Shown: in pieces, positions 34,177-43,471 of the stretch
Numbering within the stretch: the stretch's first letter is position 1
How the letters are laid out: every line of letters starts with the position of its first letter
Assembly: GCA_004793585.1 (NCBI GenBank)
Contig: SRZB01000002.1
Coordinates: forward strand, 124,001 to 188,000
Direction of reading: 5' to 3'
Source of the DNA: Hominisplanchenecus murintestinalis
Lineage (GTDB): Bacteria; Bacillota; Clostridia; Lachnospirales; Lachnospiraceae
Length of the DNA: 64,000 bases
Notes under the pieces: generated by a model
What the model was told of the DNA's origin: nothing
Databases searched by the model: none
What the model saw: only the letters and a program-made list of their open reading frames with translations
Translations under genes and position numbers: made by a program

Positions 34177-35286
34177 TCAATATTTTTTCATTTGAAGCCC
34201 CACATTCAATACCATCCCTATACCAATACAAAAACTTACTAATGAAGTAAGACCGTAGCTCACAAACGGAAGCGCTATTCCTGTATTCGGCAGCAACCCT
34301 GTGGCCACCCCAATATTGATTCCTGTTTGGAAAAATATCTGTGCCGCCAATCCACAGCAAAGCAGCATCCCGGCTAAATCCCTTGCTTTTTTGCCTATGC
34401 GTACACACTCAATCGCAATAATTAACTCCAGAATAATAATGATACAGCATCCTAAAAAACCTAATTCCTCTCCCGCCACTGCAAAAATAAAATCCGTCTG
34501 CGGCTCTGCAATAAAATTGCCGTTTTTCACTGAAGATACCACATTATTATTCAAACCTTTCCCATAAAGCTGCCCGGAACCGATAGCTATCTGGGAATTC
34601 AACTGCTGCAGCGCTGTATCAATATATTCCGGGTCTGTAGGACGCAGCCACGCCATAATTCTGTCATGCTGATAGCCCTTCAGAATTGTCTGATCCGGCT
34701 GCAGGATTAAACTGAAAAAAAGAATCACAAGCGGAACCGCTACTGCTATAATACCACCAATTATTTTATAACTCAACCCTCCAATAAAAATCATTGCACA
34801 AAACACCATCATAATGCTGATTGTTGTGGACAAGTCCGGCTGTTCCATAATAAGCACAAGCGGAATTCCAAGGCAAATTAAAGAAAACAGAATGATTTTC
34901 ACCGTACTGATTTTTTCCTCATACTTTGAGAAAAGTTTCGCAAAAAACACAATCAAGACAATCTTCATGACATCGGAAGGCTGGAACCTGAAAAATCCTA
35001 TATCAATCCAGCGCGTCGCACCATTTACATTTGTTCCGACCAGAAGAACCAGAACAAGCATACCTGTTCCAAGGACATAATAAATCCAGTAGAAATTCAT
35101 CAGCCAGGAATAATCAATCAGAGATGCCGTAACCATCAGCACTAATCCGATTCCCAATCCGAAAATCTGCTTTTTCTGCACAGAATCCTGCGCACTGCCG
35201 ATTACCATAATCCCAAGTACGGAAATCGCCGCCACCCAAAGAATGAGCCTGAATTTATAGTCCTTTAATTTGTATTGTCTTAACAT
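34177..35286 (-). CDS. rodA: RodA, SEDS-family peptidoglycan glycosyltransferase
   Basis: This 369-residue polytopic protein (about ten membrane helices) is of the FtsW/RodA/SpoVE family, which polymerises lipid II during cell elongation. Signature stretches are WIDIGFFRFQPSDVMKI, DLSTTISIMMVFCAMIF and FVSYGLTSLVS. The start overlaps the end of minE by 32 nt, with an AGGTG ribosome binding site inside minE. Its PBP partner MrdA is encoded four genes upstream. Confidence 0.95.
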   Translation of the reverse strand: MLRQYKLKDYKFRLILWVAAISVLGIMVIGSAQDSVQKKQIFGLGIGLVLMVTASLIDYSWLMNFYWIYYVLGTGMLVLVLLVGTNVNGATRWIDIGFFRFQPSDVMKIVLIVFFAKLFSKYEEKISTVKIILFSLICLGIPLVLIMEQPDLSTTISIMMVFCAMIFIGGLSYKIIGGIIAVAVPLVILFFSLILQPDQTILKGYQHDRIMAWLRPTDPEYIDTALQQLNSQIAIGSGQLYGKGLNNNVVSSVKNGNFIAEPQTDFIFAVAGEELGFLGCCIIIILELIIAIECVRIGKKARDLAGMLLCCGLAAQIFFQTGINIGVATGLLPNTGIALPFVSYGLTSLVSFCIGIGMVLNVGLQMKKY

Positions 35287-35506
35287 GTTTTACACCTCGT
35301 CCTGACTCTCTCGAAATGTCCAATCGTATCTTTACTTTCATATGATCCAATTCTATGTATTTTGAAAGAACCTGCGATATGTCCTTCTTTATCCTGTCAG
35401 TAGTTTCCGGACTGCAGCACAGCCTGTCAGCAAGGATAACACCTTTCAGCCGCTCCCTGGCAATGCTCCCGGAGTTCTTCTTAAAAAATACACGGAAATC
35501 TCTCAC
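35255..35506 (-). CDS. minE: Cell division topological specificity factor MinE
   Basis: This 83-residue MinE displaces MinC from MinD and drives Min oscillation. It shows the ARERLKGVILADRL anti-MinCD helix and a C-terminal topological-specificity domain with VKIRLDISRESGRG. It lies 13 nt after minD. Confidence 0.93.
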   Translation of the reverse strand: MRDFRVFFKKNSGSIARERLKGVILADRLCCSPETTDRIKKDISQVLSKYIELDHMKVKIRLDISRESGRGVKHVKTIQIKGL

Positions 35507-35519
35507 TGTCCCATCCCTC

Positions 35520-36311
35520 TCAATTCTTTCTAAACAAACCTGTCATTCTGGAAAAAAAGGTTTCCGGTTTGCTCAATTCCATGAGGGGGACGGCCTCCCC
35601 GATGATTCGTCTGCTGATATTCAGAAACGCCTGGCCTGCACGGGTTTCTTCCCCCGCCAGGGGCTCTCCCTGGTTTGTAGAAATCACTACCCCTTCATCA
35701 TCAGGCACGGCGCCAATTAAGTTTGCCGCCAGGATTTCCACTACATCATCTACAGACATCATATCGCCGCGGCGGATCATATCCATACGGAGACGGTTAA
35801 TCAAAAGCTCTATCTTCTTAATTTCATTTGATTCCAGAAGCCCAATAATGCGGTCAGCATCACGGATAGCAGATACCTCCGGTGTTGTCACTACAATCGC
35901 TCTGTCAGCTCCGGCTATCGCATTTTTAAACCCCTGTTCAATCCCTGCCGGACAGTCAAGCAGGATATAATCAAAATGCTCTCTCAGCTCATCCGTAAGT
36001 TTTTTCATTTGCTCTGGGGTCACCGCCGTTTTATCGCGCGTCTGCGCCGACGGCAGCAGATAAAGGTTCGGAAAACGCTTGTCCCGAATTAATGCCTGTT
36101 TCTTCCGGCAGTTCCCTTCTATCACGTCCACCAAATTGTAGACGATTCTGTTTTCCAGTCCCATGACTACATCCAGGTTTCTAAGCCCGATATCGGTGTC
36201 AATCATGACTACCTTATGATTCAGCTTCGCCAGCCCTGTGCCGATATTCGCTGTGGCCGTTGTCTTGCCGACTCCGCCCTTGCCGGATGTCACTACGATT
36301 ACTTCACTCAT
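35520..36311 (-). CDS. minD: Septum site-determining ATPase MinD
   Basis: This 263-residue ParA/MinD ATPase has the deviant Walker A VTSGKGGVGKTTATANIG, DTDIGLRNLDVVMGLENR and a C-terminal amphipathic helix (FFSRMTGLFRKN) for membrane binding. With MinC it blocks FtsZ rings near the poles. Confidence 0.98.
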   Translation of the reverse strand: MSEVIVVTSGKGGVGKTTATANIGTGLAKLNHKVVMIDTDIGLRNLDVVMGLENRIVYNLVDVIEGNCRKKQALIRDKRFPNLYLLPSAQTRDKTAVTPEQMKKLTDELREHFDYILLDCPAGIEQGFKNAIAGADRAIVVTTPEVSAIRDADRIIGLLESNEIKKIELLINRLRMDMIRRGDMMSVDDVVEILAANLIGAVPDDEGVVISTNQGEPLAGEETRAGQAFLNISRRIIGEAVPLMELSKPETFFSRMTGLFRKN

Positions 36312-36369
36312 ACTCTTATCCTCCTAAACCAGCGGCGTTCCCGGCGCCGCCTAAATCATTTCCGCAAAA

Positions 36370-37077
36370 TCATTGCACGCTGTCTGATGTATTTTCTTCC
36401 TCCTCGGAAATGTCATTTAGAGTATCTCTGGAAATCTGCTTTACGTAAATGTGATTATCCTTTATGTATGCAATCTTAGGATCCATGCTGTATTCGCACG
36501 TATCCACGCGTTTCACGATCGCACTCCTTGCGATTTTATCTGCGATGCGTACCTGAATCGGTTTCATGACCAGGGCTGCCACTATGCACCCTCTGTCACC
36601 GCTCGCACCGGCGTATACATTGCCGCGGCAGGAACCGAGCACAATAATATTTCCTTTTGAAATTACATTGGCTCCAGGGTTTACATCCCCCAGAATTATC
36701 ACACTGTGCTCCGTCTCCAGCACCTGCCCGGCGCGGAGGGTTCCGCGGTGAAACATCCCGTCACCCTCCTCTTGTTTTTCCTCTGCCAATTCTACTGCCT
36801 GCCGATAGTATTCCTCATGCTCCGGGATCTCATCTACAATACACAAAATATGGATGCCGGAATTGTTTACAATCGTATCTACTACCATCTTTTCCTGAGG
36901 CTTTGTCATCACCCTGCCCCGGAAGCTGACTGCCATCTTGGCATTTTTAAAAAAATTTGCGGATTCTTTAAATTTATCTGCAAGATCCAGCAACAGCTCA
37001 TCAAAGGGGATTTTATCATCCAGTATGACAATAAGCCCATATTTATTGCTTTTTATGATTACCGTATTCCGGTTCAT
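36370..37077 (-). CDS. minC: Septum formation inhibitor MinC
   Basis: This 235-residue MinC has an N-terminal FtsZ-interacting domain (about 1-105) and a beta-helical C-terminal MinD-binding domain (VIILGDVNPGANVISKGNII, VYAGASGDRGCIVAAL). TTTGGAGG lies 8 nt before the ATG at 37077. An in-frame ATG at 37098 overlaps the mrdA stop codon and lacks a spaced ribosome binding site. Confidence 0.95.
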   Translation of the reverse strand: MNRNTVIIKSNKYGLIVILDDKIPFDELLLDLADKFKESANFFKNAKMAVSFRGRVMTKPQEKMVVDTIVNNSGIHILCIVDEIPEHEEYYRQAVELAEEKQEEGDGMFHRGTLRAGQVLETEHSVIILGDVNPGANVISKGNIIVLGSCRGNVYAGASGDRGCIVAALVMKPIQVRIADKIARSAIVKRVDTCEYSMDPKIAYIKDNHIYVKQISRDTLNDISEEEENTSDSVQ

Positions 37078-37097
37078 ACTGTATGCCTCCAAACTCA

Positions 37098-40031
37098 TTA
37101 ATCCTGCACGGTATTATCCTCTGCCACTATTGTAGCGCTTCCTGTAATAATATCATTCTCCTCTTCAAGATTAAAGCGGTATTTCATAATATCTTTTGCT
37201 ACCAACGCGGCATTCCGCGAAGTGTAGCCGTTCGTAATACGAATTGCCATCGCTATCTCCGGATTGTTGCACGGCGCATAGGAAATAAACAGCGCATGGT
37301 TTGCCTTATCCTCCCTCTGCTGCGCAGTCCCCGTCTTGCCCGCCATATCAAAATCGCCATACTCCTTGTTCATTTCCTTTATGGCAGAGCTGTTATTAAC
37401 CACATCCCGCATCCCTCGATGAATCGTATCCCACAGCTCTGTGGGCAGCTCCAGTCGGTTGTGTACCACGGGCTCTGGCTCATCCAACGTCTTGCCAGAA
37501 GAATCTGTTACTTTTTGAAGCAGTGTCAAATCATAGCAGGTTCCGCTGTTCGCCAGAGTCGTCACATACCTCGCAATCTGGGATGTTGTATACGCCTGGT
37601 TCGACTGCCCCATCGCCGAACGGGTGGTATCTGCTGTCGCCATACGCGGCGCTATCTCGTCAATTTCAATCCCTGACTTTGCGTCAAATCCGTACATAGC
37701 GGCATATTTAGACAACCTCTCCATACCTTTGGCGTCGCTGTATTTCTCTTCTTCGTTGTCCGTTTTACCCAGCAGATAGCCAACTGTATTAAAATAGTAG
37801 TTACAGGATTCCTTGATAGCGTCTGACATTGCCAGTGGGCCGTGGGTACTAGGCGCTGACGGGGAATAAATCCAACAGTTGATCGGCGGATTTTCAGGAA
37901 TCAAATCAAACTTTCCCTCGCAGTTCACATAGTCATATAGCCCGATTACTCCCTCCTGGTATCCGGCGGTTGCCGATACCAGCTTGAACGTGGAACCGGG
38001 AGCCGTTTGCTCCTGCGTCGCCTTATTGTAAAACGGGCTGGACAAATCTGTGTTCAGCTTGTTATAGTAATCTGAATCCATATCGTTTGCCAGACGGTTA
38101 TTATCATACCCCGGATACGTCACACACGCAAGAACATCTCCATTATCAGGATCCGTAATCACCACTGAACCGGAACACGGTTCCAGTGCGAGCTGTCCCG
38201 GCGTAATTTCCAGATTCAGTATTTTGGAACGAATAAAATCATAGGCGCTTATACCACCGGAAGACAGCTGATTGTAACTTTCATCATCCTGCTCCAGCAC
38301 TCCCTGGTCATAAAGCAAAAGACACACATCTGCGCCGCTTAAGCTTCCTTCCATAATCATGTATTTATATATTTTTCGGCTGAACGTATCATCTTCAGAC
38401 AGCTGTTCTTCAATAAAATCTGCCAGGGCATTGTTGGTTTCAGTGATATCCATATATTCACTGTCCACATCAAGTCCTGAAACATCCAGCCATCCTGCGG
38501 ATATCGCATAGTCTAGATATTCCTGCATACTGATAGATTCATCTGTCGTCCACGCTTTATAGGTTTCATCATTTTTATCAATTTTATCCGCATCCAGAAT
38601 TCCGGTACTTTGCGTCAGAAAATCATTTACAATATAGGACATATACGCCTGCCACTGCTCGTCCTCCATAACTTCGTCATAATCCTTATACGGCCTGGGA
38701 TTTGCTGTGGTAAGCTGTTCTCTGATTTCCCGGAACACGGCCTTCTGTTTTGAGAGAAACGCCTGGTATACATTCTTCTCATTTTGCGTAGCATCGTCTG
38801 ACGCCAGATGCTTGGCATCCAGCACATTATTCTCAAACAGAGCATAATATGCGTCATAAACGGCAATACGGATATCATCGCTGGAGTTTGTCCATTCGGT
38901 ATTGAACTGCTTTTCATCAATCATATTCGCATAAACAATACCCGCAATGTACTGTTCCAGTATCTTATAAGCTGCAATCTGAAGCTCTCTGTCAATTGTA
39001 ATATAAATATCATTTCCGGCCTGGGGAGCAACTTTTGAATCCTTCATCAGTACCTTTCCCATATTGTCCACGTACATCGTCTCCGATCCGTCTATGCCTT
39101 GAAGTTGGGACTCAAAAGACTTCTCCAGTCCTGATTTCCCCACTATGTCCGTATATTTATATATTTCATTGTCTTTATTCAGCGCTTCCATCTCTTCCAG
39201 GGATATCTGTCCCGTATATCCTATCAGCGGAGCGAAATACAGGCTGTCATTGTAAATGCGCAGGGAGTCCTCCACCACATCCACACCTTCATAGACATCT
39301 TTATTTTCCATAATAATGGACATTGTGCGCTCATTGATATCTTTTGCAAGGGTAGTGGACATATATTTTTGATAGCTGTTTGCCGCCACTTTACTCCGCA
39401 TGATTGCCAGTTTCAAAATGGTTTCCTTACTCATCTCTGACTGCCGGGGAAGCTTTGCCTCTATAAGCTCCTCATCTGTATAATCAGGATTCAGAATGCC
39501 GTACATCTTCTCGCCGCACATATCTTCCATCATCTTATCGGGCGTGGCATTCTTCTGCTCATCATCCAGATCCTCAACATATGCCTCTCCATAGATGTCA
39601 GCTTTGAAACGCAGCAGATTTACGCCTTCACGCGTAAATTCATATTCATCGTTTTTGTTCAGGCGAATACCAAAATCCATCAGAATACTGTTTCCATTAT
39701 CTTCTATTACACGCAGGATTCCATACATGCTGCTGTTCAGCGCCAGATTCTTGTCACGTTGTCTGCTATAGCTGCCATTATCTTCAAAAGTCACGGAGTA
39801 CGCCAGCTTATTATATGCTAATGGATATCCGTTTCTATCGTATATTTCTCCACGTGTACTCTTTATCGTTCTTTCCTTTTTAATCTTCATGGTAAAGTCG
39901 GTCAAATAGCTTTCACCTTTAACAATCTGCAGCTGAAAAAGCCTCTGTACCAGCGCAAATGCCAAGAGACAGAATACAAAAACAAGAATGGTTCCTCTCG
40001 ACTCTCCCACCTTCGCAAGCTTTTTTCCCAT
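37098..40031 (-). CDS. mrdA: Penicillin-binding protein 2 (MrdA), with a large insertion
   Basis: This is the class B PBP transpeptidase of the elongation machinery. Numbered from an upstream in-frame GTG (40055), a transmembrane helix lies at about 21-40 and the PBP dimerisation domain at about 60-350. A roughly 250-residue acidic insertion (370-625) precedes the transpeptidase, with Ser688-x-x-Lys691 (PGSTFKLV), Ser750-Cys-Asn752 and Lys907-Thr-Gly. At about 980 residues it is much longer than the usual 600-700. The ATG at 40031 follows mreD by 4 nt but has no close ribosome binding site. TTG 40043 and GTG 40055 are alternatives, so the start is uncertain by 8 codons. Confidence 0.94.
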   Translation of the reverse strand: MGKKLAKVGESRGTILVFVFCLLAFALVQRLFQLQIVKGESYLTDFTMKIKKERTIKSTRGEIYDRNGYPLAYNKLAYSVTFEDNGSYSRQRDKNLALNSSMYGILRVIEDNGNSILMDFGIRLNKNDEYEFTREGVNLLRFKADIYGEAYVEDLDDEQKNATPDKMMEDMCGEKMYGILNPDYTDEELIEAKLPRQSEMSKETILKLAIMRSKVAANSYQKYMSTTLAKDINERTMSIIMENKDVYEGVDVVEDSLRIYNDSLYFAPLIGYTGQISLEEMEALNKDNEIYKYTDIVGKSGLEKSFESQLQGIDGSETMYVDNMGKVLMKDSKVAPQAGNDIYITIDRELQIAAYKILEQYIAGIVYANMIDEKQFNTEWTNSSDDIRIAVYDAYYALFENNVLDAKHLASDDATQNEKNVYQAFLSKQKAVFREIREQLTTANPRPYKDYDEVMEDEQWQAYMSYIVNDFLTQSTGILDADKIDKNDETYKAWTTDESISMQEYLDYAISAGWLDVSGLDVDSEYMDITETNNALADFIEEQLSEDDTFSRKIYKYMIMEGSLSGADVCLLLYDQGVLEQDDESYNQLSSGGISAYDFIRSKILNLEITPGQLALEPCSGSVVITDPDNGDVLACVTYPGYDNNRLANDMDSDYYNKLNTDLSSPFYNKATQEQTAPGSTFKLVSATAGYQEGVIGLYDYVNCEGKFDLIPENPPINCWIYSPSAPSTHGPLAMSDAIKESCNYYFNTVGYLLGKTDNEEEKYSDAKGMERLSKYAAMYGFDAKSGIEIDEIAPRMATADTTRSAMGQSNQAYTTSQIARYVTTLANSGTCYDLTLLQKVTDSSGKTLDEPEPVVHNRLELPTELWDTIHRGMRDVVNNSSAIKEMNKEYGDFDMAGKTGTAQQREDKANHALFISYAPCNNPEIAMAIRITNGYTSRNAALVAKDIMKYRFNLEEENDIITGSATIVAEDNTVQD

Positions 40032-40035
40032 AAAT

Positions 40036-40557
40036 TTAAACAAGACTATCAACACTCCTTTGTTCTGCTTTCTCCAGTTTACGGTTCAACGCCAGCAGCA
40101 GACGATAGCAAAGCATCGTCAATATTGCAGTATAGATAACGCCGGGAATAATAACACGTCCCAGGTAGAAAAAGAAATCTGTCCGTCCCCGCAAAAGGAA
40201 CCGGAATACATACTCCAGTATATGAAACGCCAAATCGCTGGCACAGACCAGGATAATGGGCATCTTGATATCATCATCATAAAAAATACGGAAACTAAAT
40301 CCGTTAATATACCCTGTATACGTATAAAGCAGGGTATACACTCCAAGAATTCCCCCGCCAAAAAACACATCTGTGAGAATTCCACTCAAAAAACCAACGA
40401 ACATCCCTTCCCTTTTTCCCCTCATCAGTGCAAAAGATACTGTGAACACCAGCATCAGGTTCGGCGTAACGGAAGCGAGGGATATCGTTTGGAGCAGCGT
40501 TGACTGCAAGAGAAATGCCGCCAAAACCAACACGAACATTACGATTCTTCTCTTCAA
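40036..40557 (-). CDS. mreD: Rod shape-determining protein MreD
   Basis: This 173-residue hydrophobic protein has about five membrane helices and is of the MreD type. It begins MKRRIVMFVLVLAAFLLQSTL and contains TPNLMLVFTVSFALMRGKREGMFVGFLSGILTD split across helices 2-3. TTG is the likely start, with GGGGAGG upstream. Its place between mreC and mrdA supports the call. Confidence 0.92.
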   Translation of the reverse strand: MKRRIVMFVLVLAAFLLQSTLLQTISLASVTPNLMLVFTVSFALMRGKREGMFVGFLSGILTDVFFGGGILGVYTLLYTYTGYINGFSFRIFYDDDIKMPIILVCASDLAFHILEYVFRFLLRGRTDFFFYLGRVIIPGVIYTAILTMLCYRLLLALNRKLEKAEQRSVDSLV

Positions 40558-40578
40558 TTTGCTGCCGCCTCCCCTCTT

Positions 40579-41535
40579 TTACTCTTCGTTTTGAGATTCA
40601 CTTTCTGTTCCTGTTCCGCTTTCACTCTGAGAAGTATCCGGCGTAGCCGCGCCTTCCGTGTCAGCCTGGGCATCCAGGGACACTTTTGCATCGTCAATCT
40701 CTTTCAGTTCCTTAATTACAAGCACCTCATGGAGATGCCTGAAATCTACCATCGGCGTTATCGTTCCTGACTTTGTCAGATTATTAGAATCCATTCCCAC
40801 ATCACTGATATAACCAATCAGTATTCCCGGCAGGAATCTGTCGCTCACATCGGATGTCACGACTTTATCCCCCACTTTAACCCTGTCAGACTCATCTGTC
40901 AGCTTCACCAAGTTAATCTTTCCTTCATCTATCAGGCGCAAATCGCCAGCTATAATGCAGTTATCAGAAGTGGAGGTTACGGTTCCGGTAACGTTACTGT
41001 AATCATCAATAATAGAGCGCACCGTCGCCCAGTTTGGTCCCGTCTCTGTAATAATGCCCACCAGTCCTCCCTCTGTGATAACATTTTGATTTACCAGAAT
41101 CCCATCCTTAGACCCTTTATCAATCGTAAATACATTGAACCAGTTCCCGGTATCCTTTGCGATAATCCTGGCTCCTATTTTTTCATAATCATCATACTGC
41201 TGATCCAGCTCAAACAGTGCCTGCAGGCGGCTCAGCTCTTCCTTATCCTGTAAAAGCTGGCTGTTCTCTGCAGTCAGTGCGTCTACTTTTTCCTGCAATT
41301 CTTTGTTTTCAGCTACCAGGTCTGTAGAACTTTGAAAATATGCACTTTTATCCGTAATCCAGTTTCCCACTTCATTCAACCCATTCTGCACAGGTGTAAT
41401 CACATATCCGGCTATATAGCGCAGCGGTCCTGTCGCTGCGTCCGTCACAAAACTCAAGACAATCAAAACCAGGCAGAATGCTGTAATCCCAGCCAGAATA
41501 TATTTGCTTTTTAATGAATCATTGAACTTTTTCAT
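40579..41535 (-). CDS. mreC: Rod shape-determining protein MreC
   Basis: This 318-residue MreC has one N-terminal membrane helix (about 11-32), a coiled coil (about 65-110, with ENKELQEKVDALTAENSQLL) and two beta domains (GARIIAKDTGNWFNVFTIDKG, GLVGIITETGPNWATVRSII). The tail after about 285 is a Ser/Glu/Thr-rich extension. It scaffolds PBP2 and RodA outside the membrane. Confidence 0.96.
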   Translation of the reverse strand: MKKFNDSLKSKYILAGITAFCLVLIVLSFVTDAATGPLRYIAGYVITPVQNGLNEVGNWITDKSAYFQSSTDLVAENKELQEKVDALTAENSQLLQDKEELSRLQALFELDQQYDDYEKIGARIIAKDTGNWFNVFTIDKGSKDGILVNQNVITEGGLVGIITETGPNWATVRSIIDDYSNVTGTVTSTSDNCIIAGDLRLIDEGKINLVKLTDESDRVKVGDKVVTSDVSDRFLPGILIGYISDVGMDSNNLTKSGTITPMVDFRHLHEVLVIKELKEIDDAKVSLDAQADTEGAATPDTSQSESGTGTESESQNEE

Positions 41536-41577
41536 GAAATTCCCTCTTTGCCATCCCTATTTGGTATTTTCGTCCCG

Positions 41578-42585
41578 CTACAGCTCCCTCAGCGGAAAGG
41601 CAAGCTTTCCGAGCTGCGGGTCATTCATAATCCGAACCAGCCCCCTGACAGTCGAAGCTGTCGGCTGCGGCACCTGATAAGTCGCTATTTCCAAATAACG
41701 TCCTGCATATTCCGCAAAATTTGGTATCTGTGACACACCTCCTGTCAAATATACCCCATTCCTCTGGATATCCGCTGCCAACTGGGGCGGGGTGCGCTCC
41801 AGGGTAATCTTTACGGCATCAACAATCTCTTTCAAAGAATCTGCAATTGCGTCATTTACATCCGCAGATGTAACAAGCACCGGAACCGGAAGCCCTGTTA
41901 CGGTATGAATACCGTACACTTTCATCTGCTTTGGCACGCCATGAAGCAAATACGCCAGATTATTCTTCAGGATTTCTGAGGTTCTGCGCCCGATGCTCAA
42001 ATCGCACCGACGGCGCACAATATTCCGTATATCTTCATCAAGCCGGTAACCGCCTATGCCAAGCCGTTTCCCCACAATAACTTTTCCTTCAGAAACAACA
42101 CTGATATCTGTGGCAGACGCCCCGATATTTACCACTACGTTTCCCATAGGATGAAGCACCGGCATCCCGATCCCCGCCGCATCTGCCAATCCATTCTCAA
42201 TAAGCGCCACGCGCTTTGAGCGGATACCTCCGGTCAAAAGCTGCTGAAATGCCATCCTTTCCAATTCACTGATACCAACAGGAACTGTCATAAGGATATC
42301 CGGATACTTTGTCACCGGATTTGTGTAACGTTTCAGCAAACGGTTCAGCACAATCCCCATATTCCTGACGTCTGCAATGCCCCCATTCTTCATAGGGCTC
42401 CCTGCTTCCACGCTCACCGGAGCCTTCTCATACATCTCAAAAGCTTTCAGACCGATAGCAATTACATGTGCTTTGTCCCGAACCGCAATCATATTTTTTT
42501 CATGTACATATTTTTTTTCATTTTTATCGCAGATTTTGATGGTATCTGTCCCCAAATCAACTCCGCAAATCTTCCGAAACAGCAT
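41578..42585 (-). CDS. mreB: MreB-like actin homologue (divergent nucleotide loop)
   Basis: This 335-residue actin-fold protein is in the canonical mreBCD position. Phosphate loop 1 (GVDLGTDTIK) and the adenosine motif (GVYLTGGVSQIP) are recognisable. Phosphate loop 2 reads VVNIGASATDISV where MreB normally has VDIGGGTTD, so the conserved Asp is Asn and the Gly triplet is broken. GAGGG lies 6 nt before the ATG at 42585. Filament and ATPase behaviour may therefore differ from standard MreB. Confidence 0.88.
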   Translation of the reverse strand: MLFRKICGVDLGTDTIKICDKNEKKYVHEKNMIAVRDKAHVIAIGLKAFEMYEKAPVSVEAGSPMKNGGIADVRNMGIVLNRLLKRYTNPVTKYPDILMTVPVGISELERMAFQQLLTGGIRSKRVALIENGLADAAGIGMPVLHPMGNVVVNIGASATDISVVSEGKVIVGKRLGIGGYRLDEDIRNIVRRRCDLSIGRRTSEILKNNLAYLLHGVPKQMKVYGIHTVTGLPVPVLVTSADVNDAIADSLKEIVDAVKITLERTPPQLAADIQRNGVYLTGGVSQIPNFAEYAGRYLEIATYQVPQPTASTVRGLVRIMNDPQLGKLAFPLREL

Positions 42586-42599
42586 ATACATCCCTCTAT

Positions 42600-43301
42600 T
42601 CAGCTTTCCAGGATACTGCTCTCCCGGAAACTCATGTATTTTCTATCCCCGATAATCACGTGATCCAGCAATTCAACTCCAAGAAACGCCCCTGCTTCCC
42701 TTACTCTTTCTGTAAACGCCAAATCTTCTCTGCTTGGTGTGGGATCGCCGCTTGGATGATTGTGTACCAGCACAATAGAAACTGCATGGTAATGCAGCGC
42801 TTGAATAAATATCTCTCGCGGTGAAACGGCAGAGGCATTGACTGTGCCTTTGGAAATAATCTGTTCCCCCAGAAGACGGTTCTTCGTATTCAAAAGCATA
42901 AGCGCCACCTGTTCCTGGTCGCTGTGCCGAAAATCTTCCATATAATAAGCGGCAATCGTGGACGGTTCATTAAAATGCAGCGCCTTTTCCGCTTTCTGCT
43001 TGGCAAGCCTCCTGGACAGCTCCAGCATACACTGAATCTGCACTGCCTTCACTTTCCCAACCCCACTGTGTTTCATTAAATCCGGAATGGTCAGCCTGTG
43101 AAGCCCTAAAATTCCTTCTTCTCCGGGAGTAGAAGATAAGAGACGCTTTGCAAGTTCAAGAGCCGGAAGCCCTTGCGCCCCTGTCCGCAGGATAACGCTT
43201 AAAAGTTCTGCGTCTGTAAGCATCTCTGCGCCATAAGCCATGCATTTTTCGTAAGGCTTGTCCATAACCGGAAGCTCTTTCATCGTATACTTATTATTCA
43301 T
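42600..43301 (-). CDS. radC: RadC-family JAB-domain protein
   Basis: This 233-residue protein has an N-terminal helix-hairpin-helix region (LMKHSGVGKVKAVQIQ) and a C-terminal JAB/MPN domain with the metal motif VHNHPSGDPTPSRED. Despite the name, a DNA repair role is not established. It is the first gene of the mre-min operon, a conserved Firmicute position. The ribosome binding site is weak. Confidence 0.95.
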   Translation of the reverse strand: MNNKYTMKELPVMDKPYEKCMAYGAEMLTDAELLSVILRTGAQGLPALELAKRLLSSTPGEEGILGLHRLTIPDLMKHSGVGKVKAVQIQCMLELSRRLAKQKAEKALHFNEPSTIAAYYMEDFRHSDQEQVALMLLNTKNRLLGEQIISKGTVNASAVSPREIFIQALHYHAVSIVLVHNHPSGDPTPSREDLAFTERVREAGAFLGVELLDHVIIGDRKYMSFRESSILES

Positions 43302-43348
43302 AAATGTGCTTTTTTCAAACCCTCTCCCGTCTGAAAACTCAACTGCGC

Positions 43349-43376
43349 ACTATAAACATGGTACATTCTAACACAA
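43349..43376 (-). promoter_or_regulatory. Possible promoter of the radC-mre-mrdA-min operon
   Basis: On the minus strand TTGTGT (43376-43371) and TATAGT (43354-43349) are 16 nt apart, about 50 nt before radC. Confidence 0.5.
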
Positions 43377-43420
43377 AATCCCCTTAATGTATACATGATT
43401 AATCTTAAATTTTTGTGTAC

Positions 43421-43471
43421 TGATTCATAATCAATGCCGTCCCCGCATATCTGTGAATTTTCAAACACGCT
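43421..43471 (-). repeat. Diverged or truncated copy 2 of the inverted-repeat element
   Basis: Read on the minus strand it starts GAGCGTGTTTGAAAAT, then CAGATATGC and GACGGCATT. Copy 1 (22183-22114) reads GGGCGTGTTTGAAAAT, then CAGATGC and GGCATT in the same order and spacing. The second arm is not preserved. It follows directly on the stop codon of the flavoprotein gene. Confidence 0.62.

Noticed and set aside
37083-37676. 197-codon + strand frame antisense to mrdA
   Set aside because: It lies wholly antisense to the PBP2 transpeptidase domain, with no ribosome binding site or family features.
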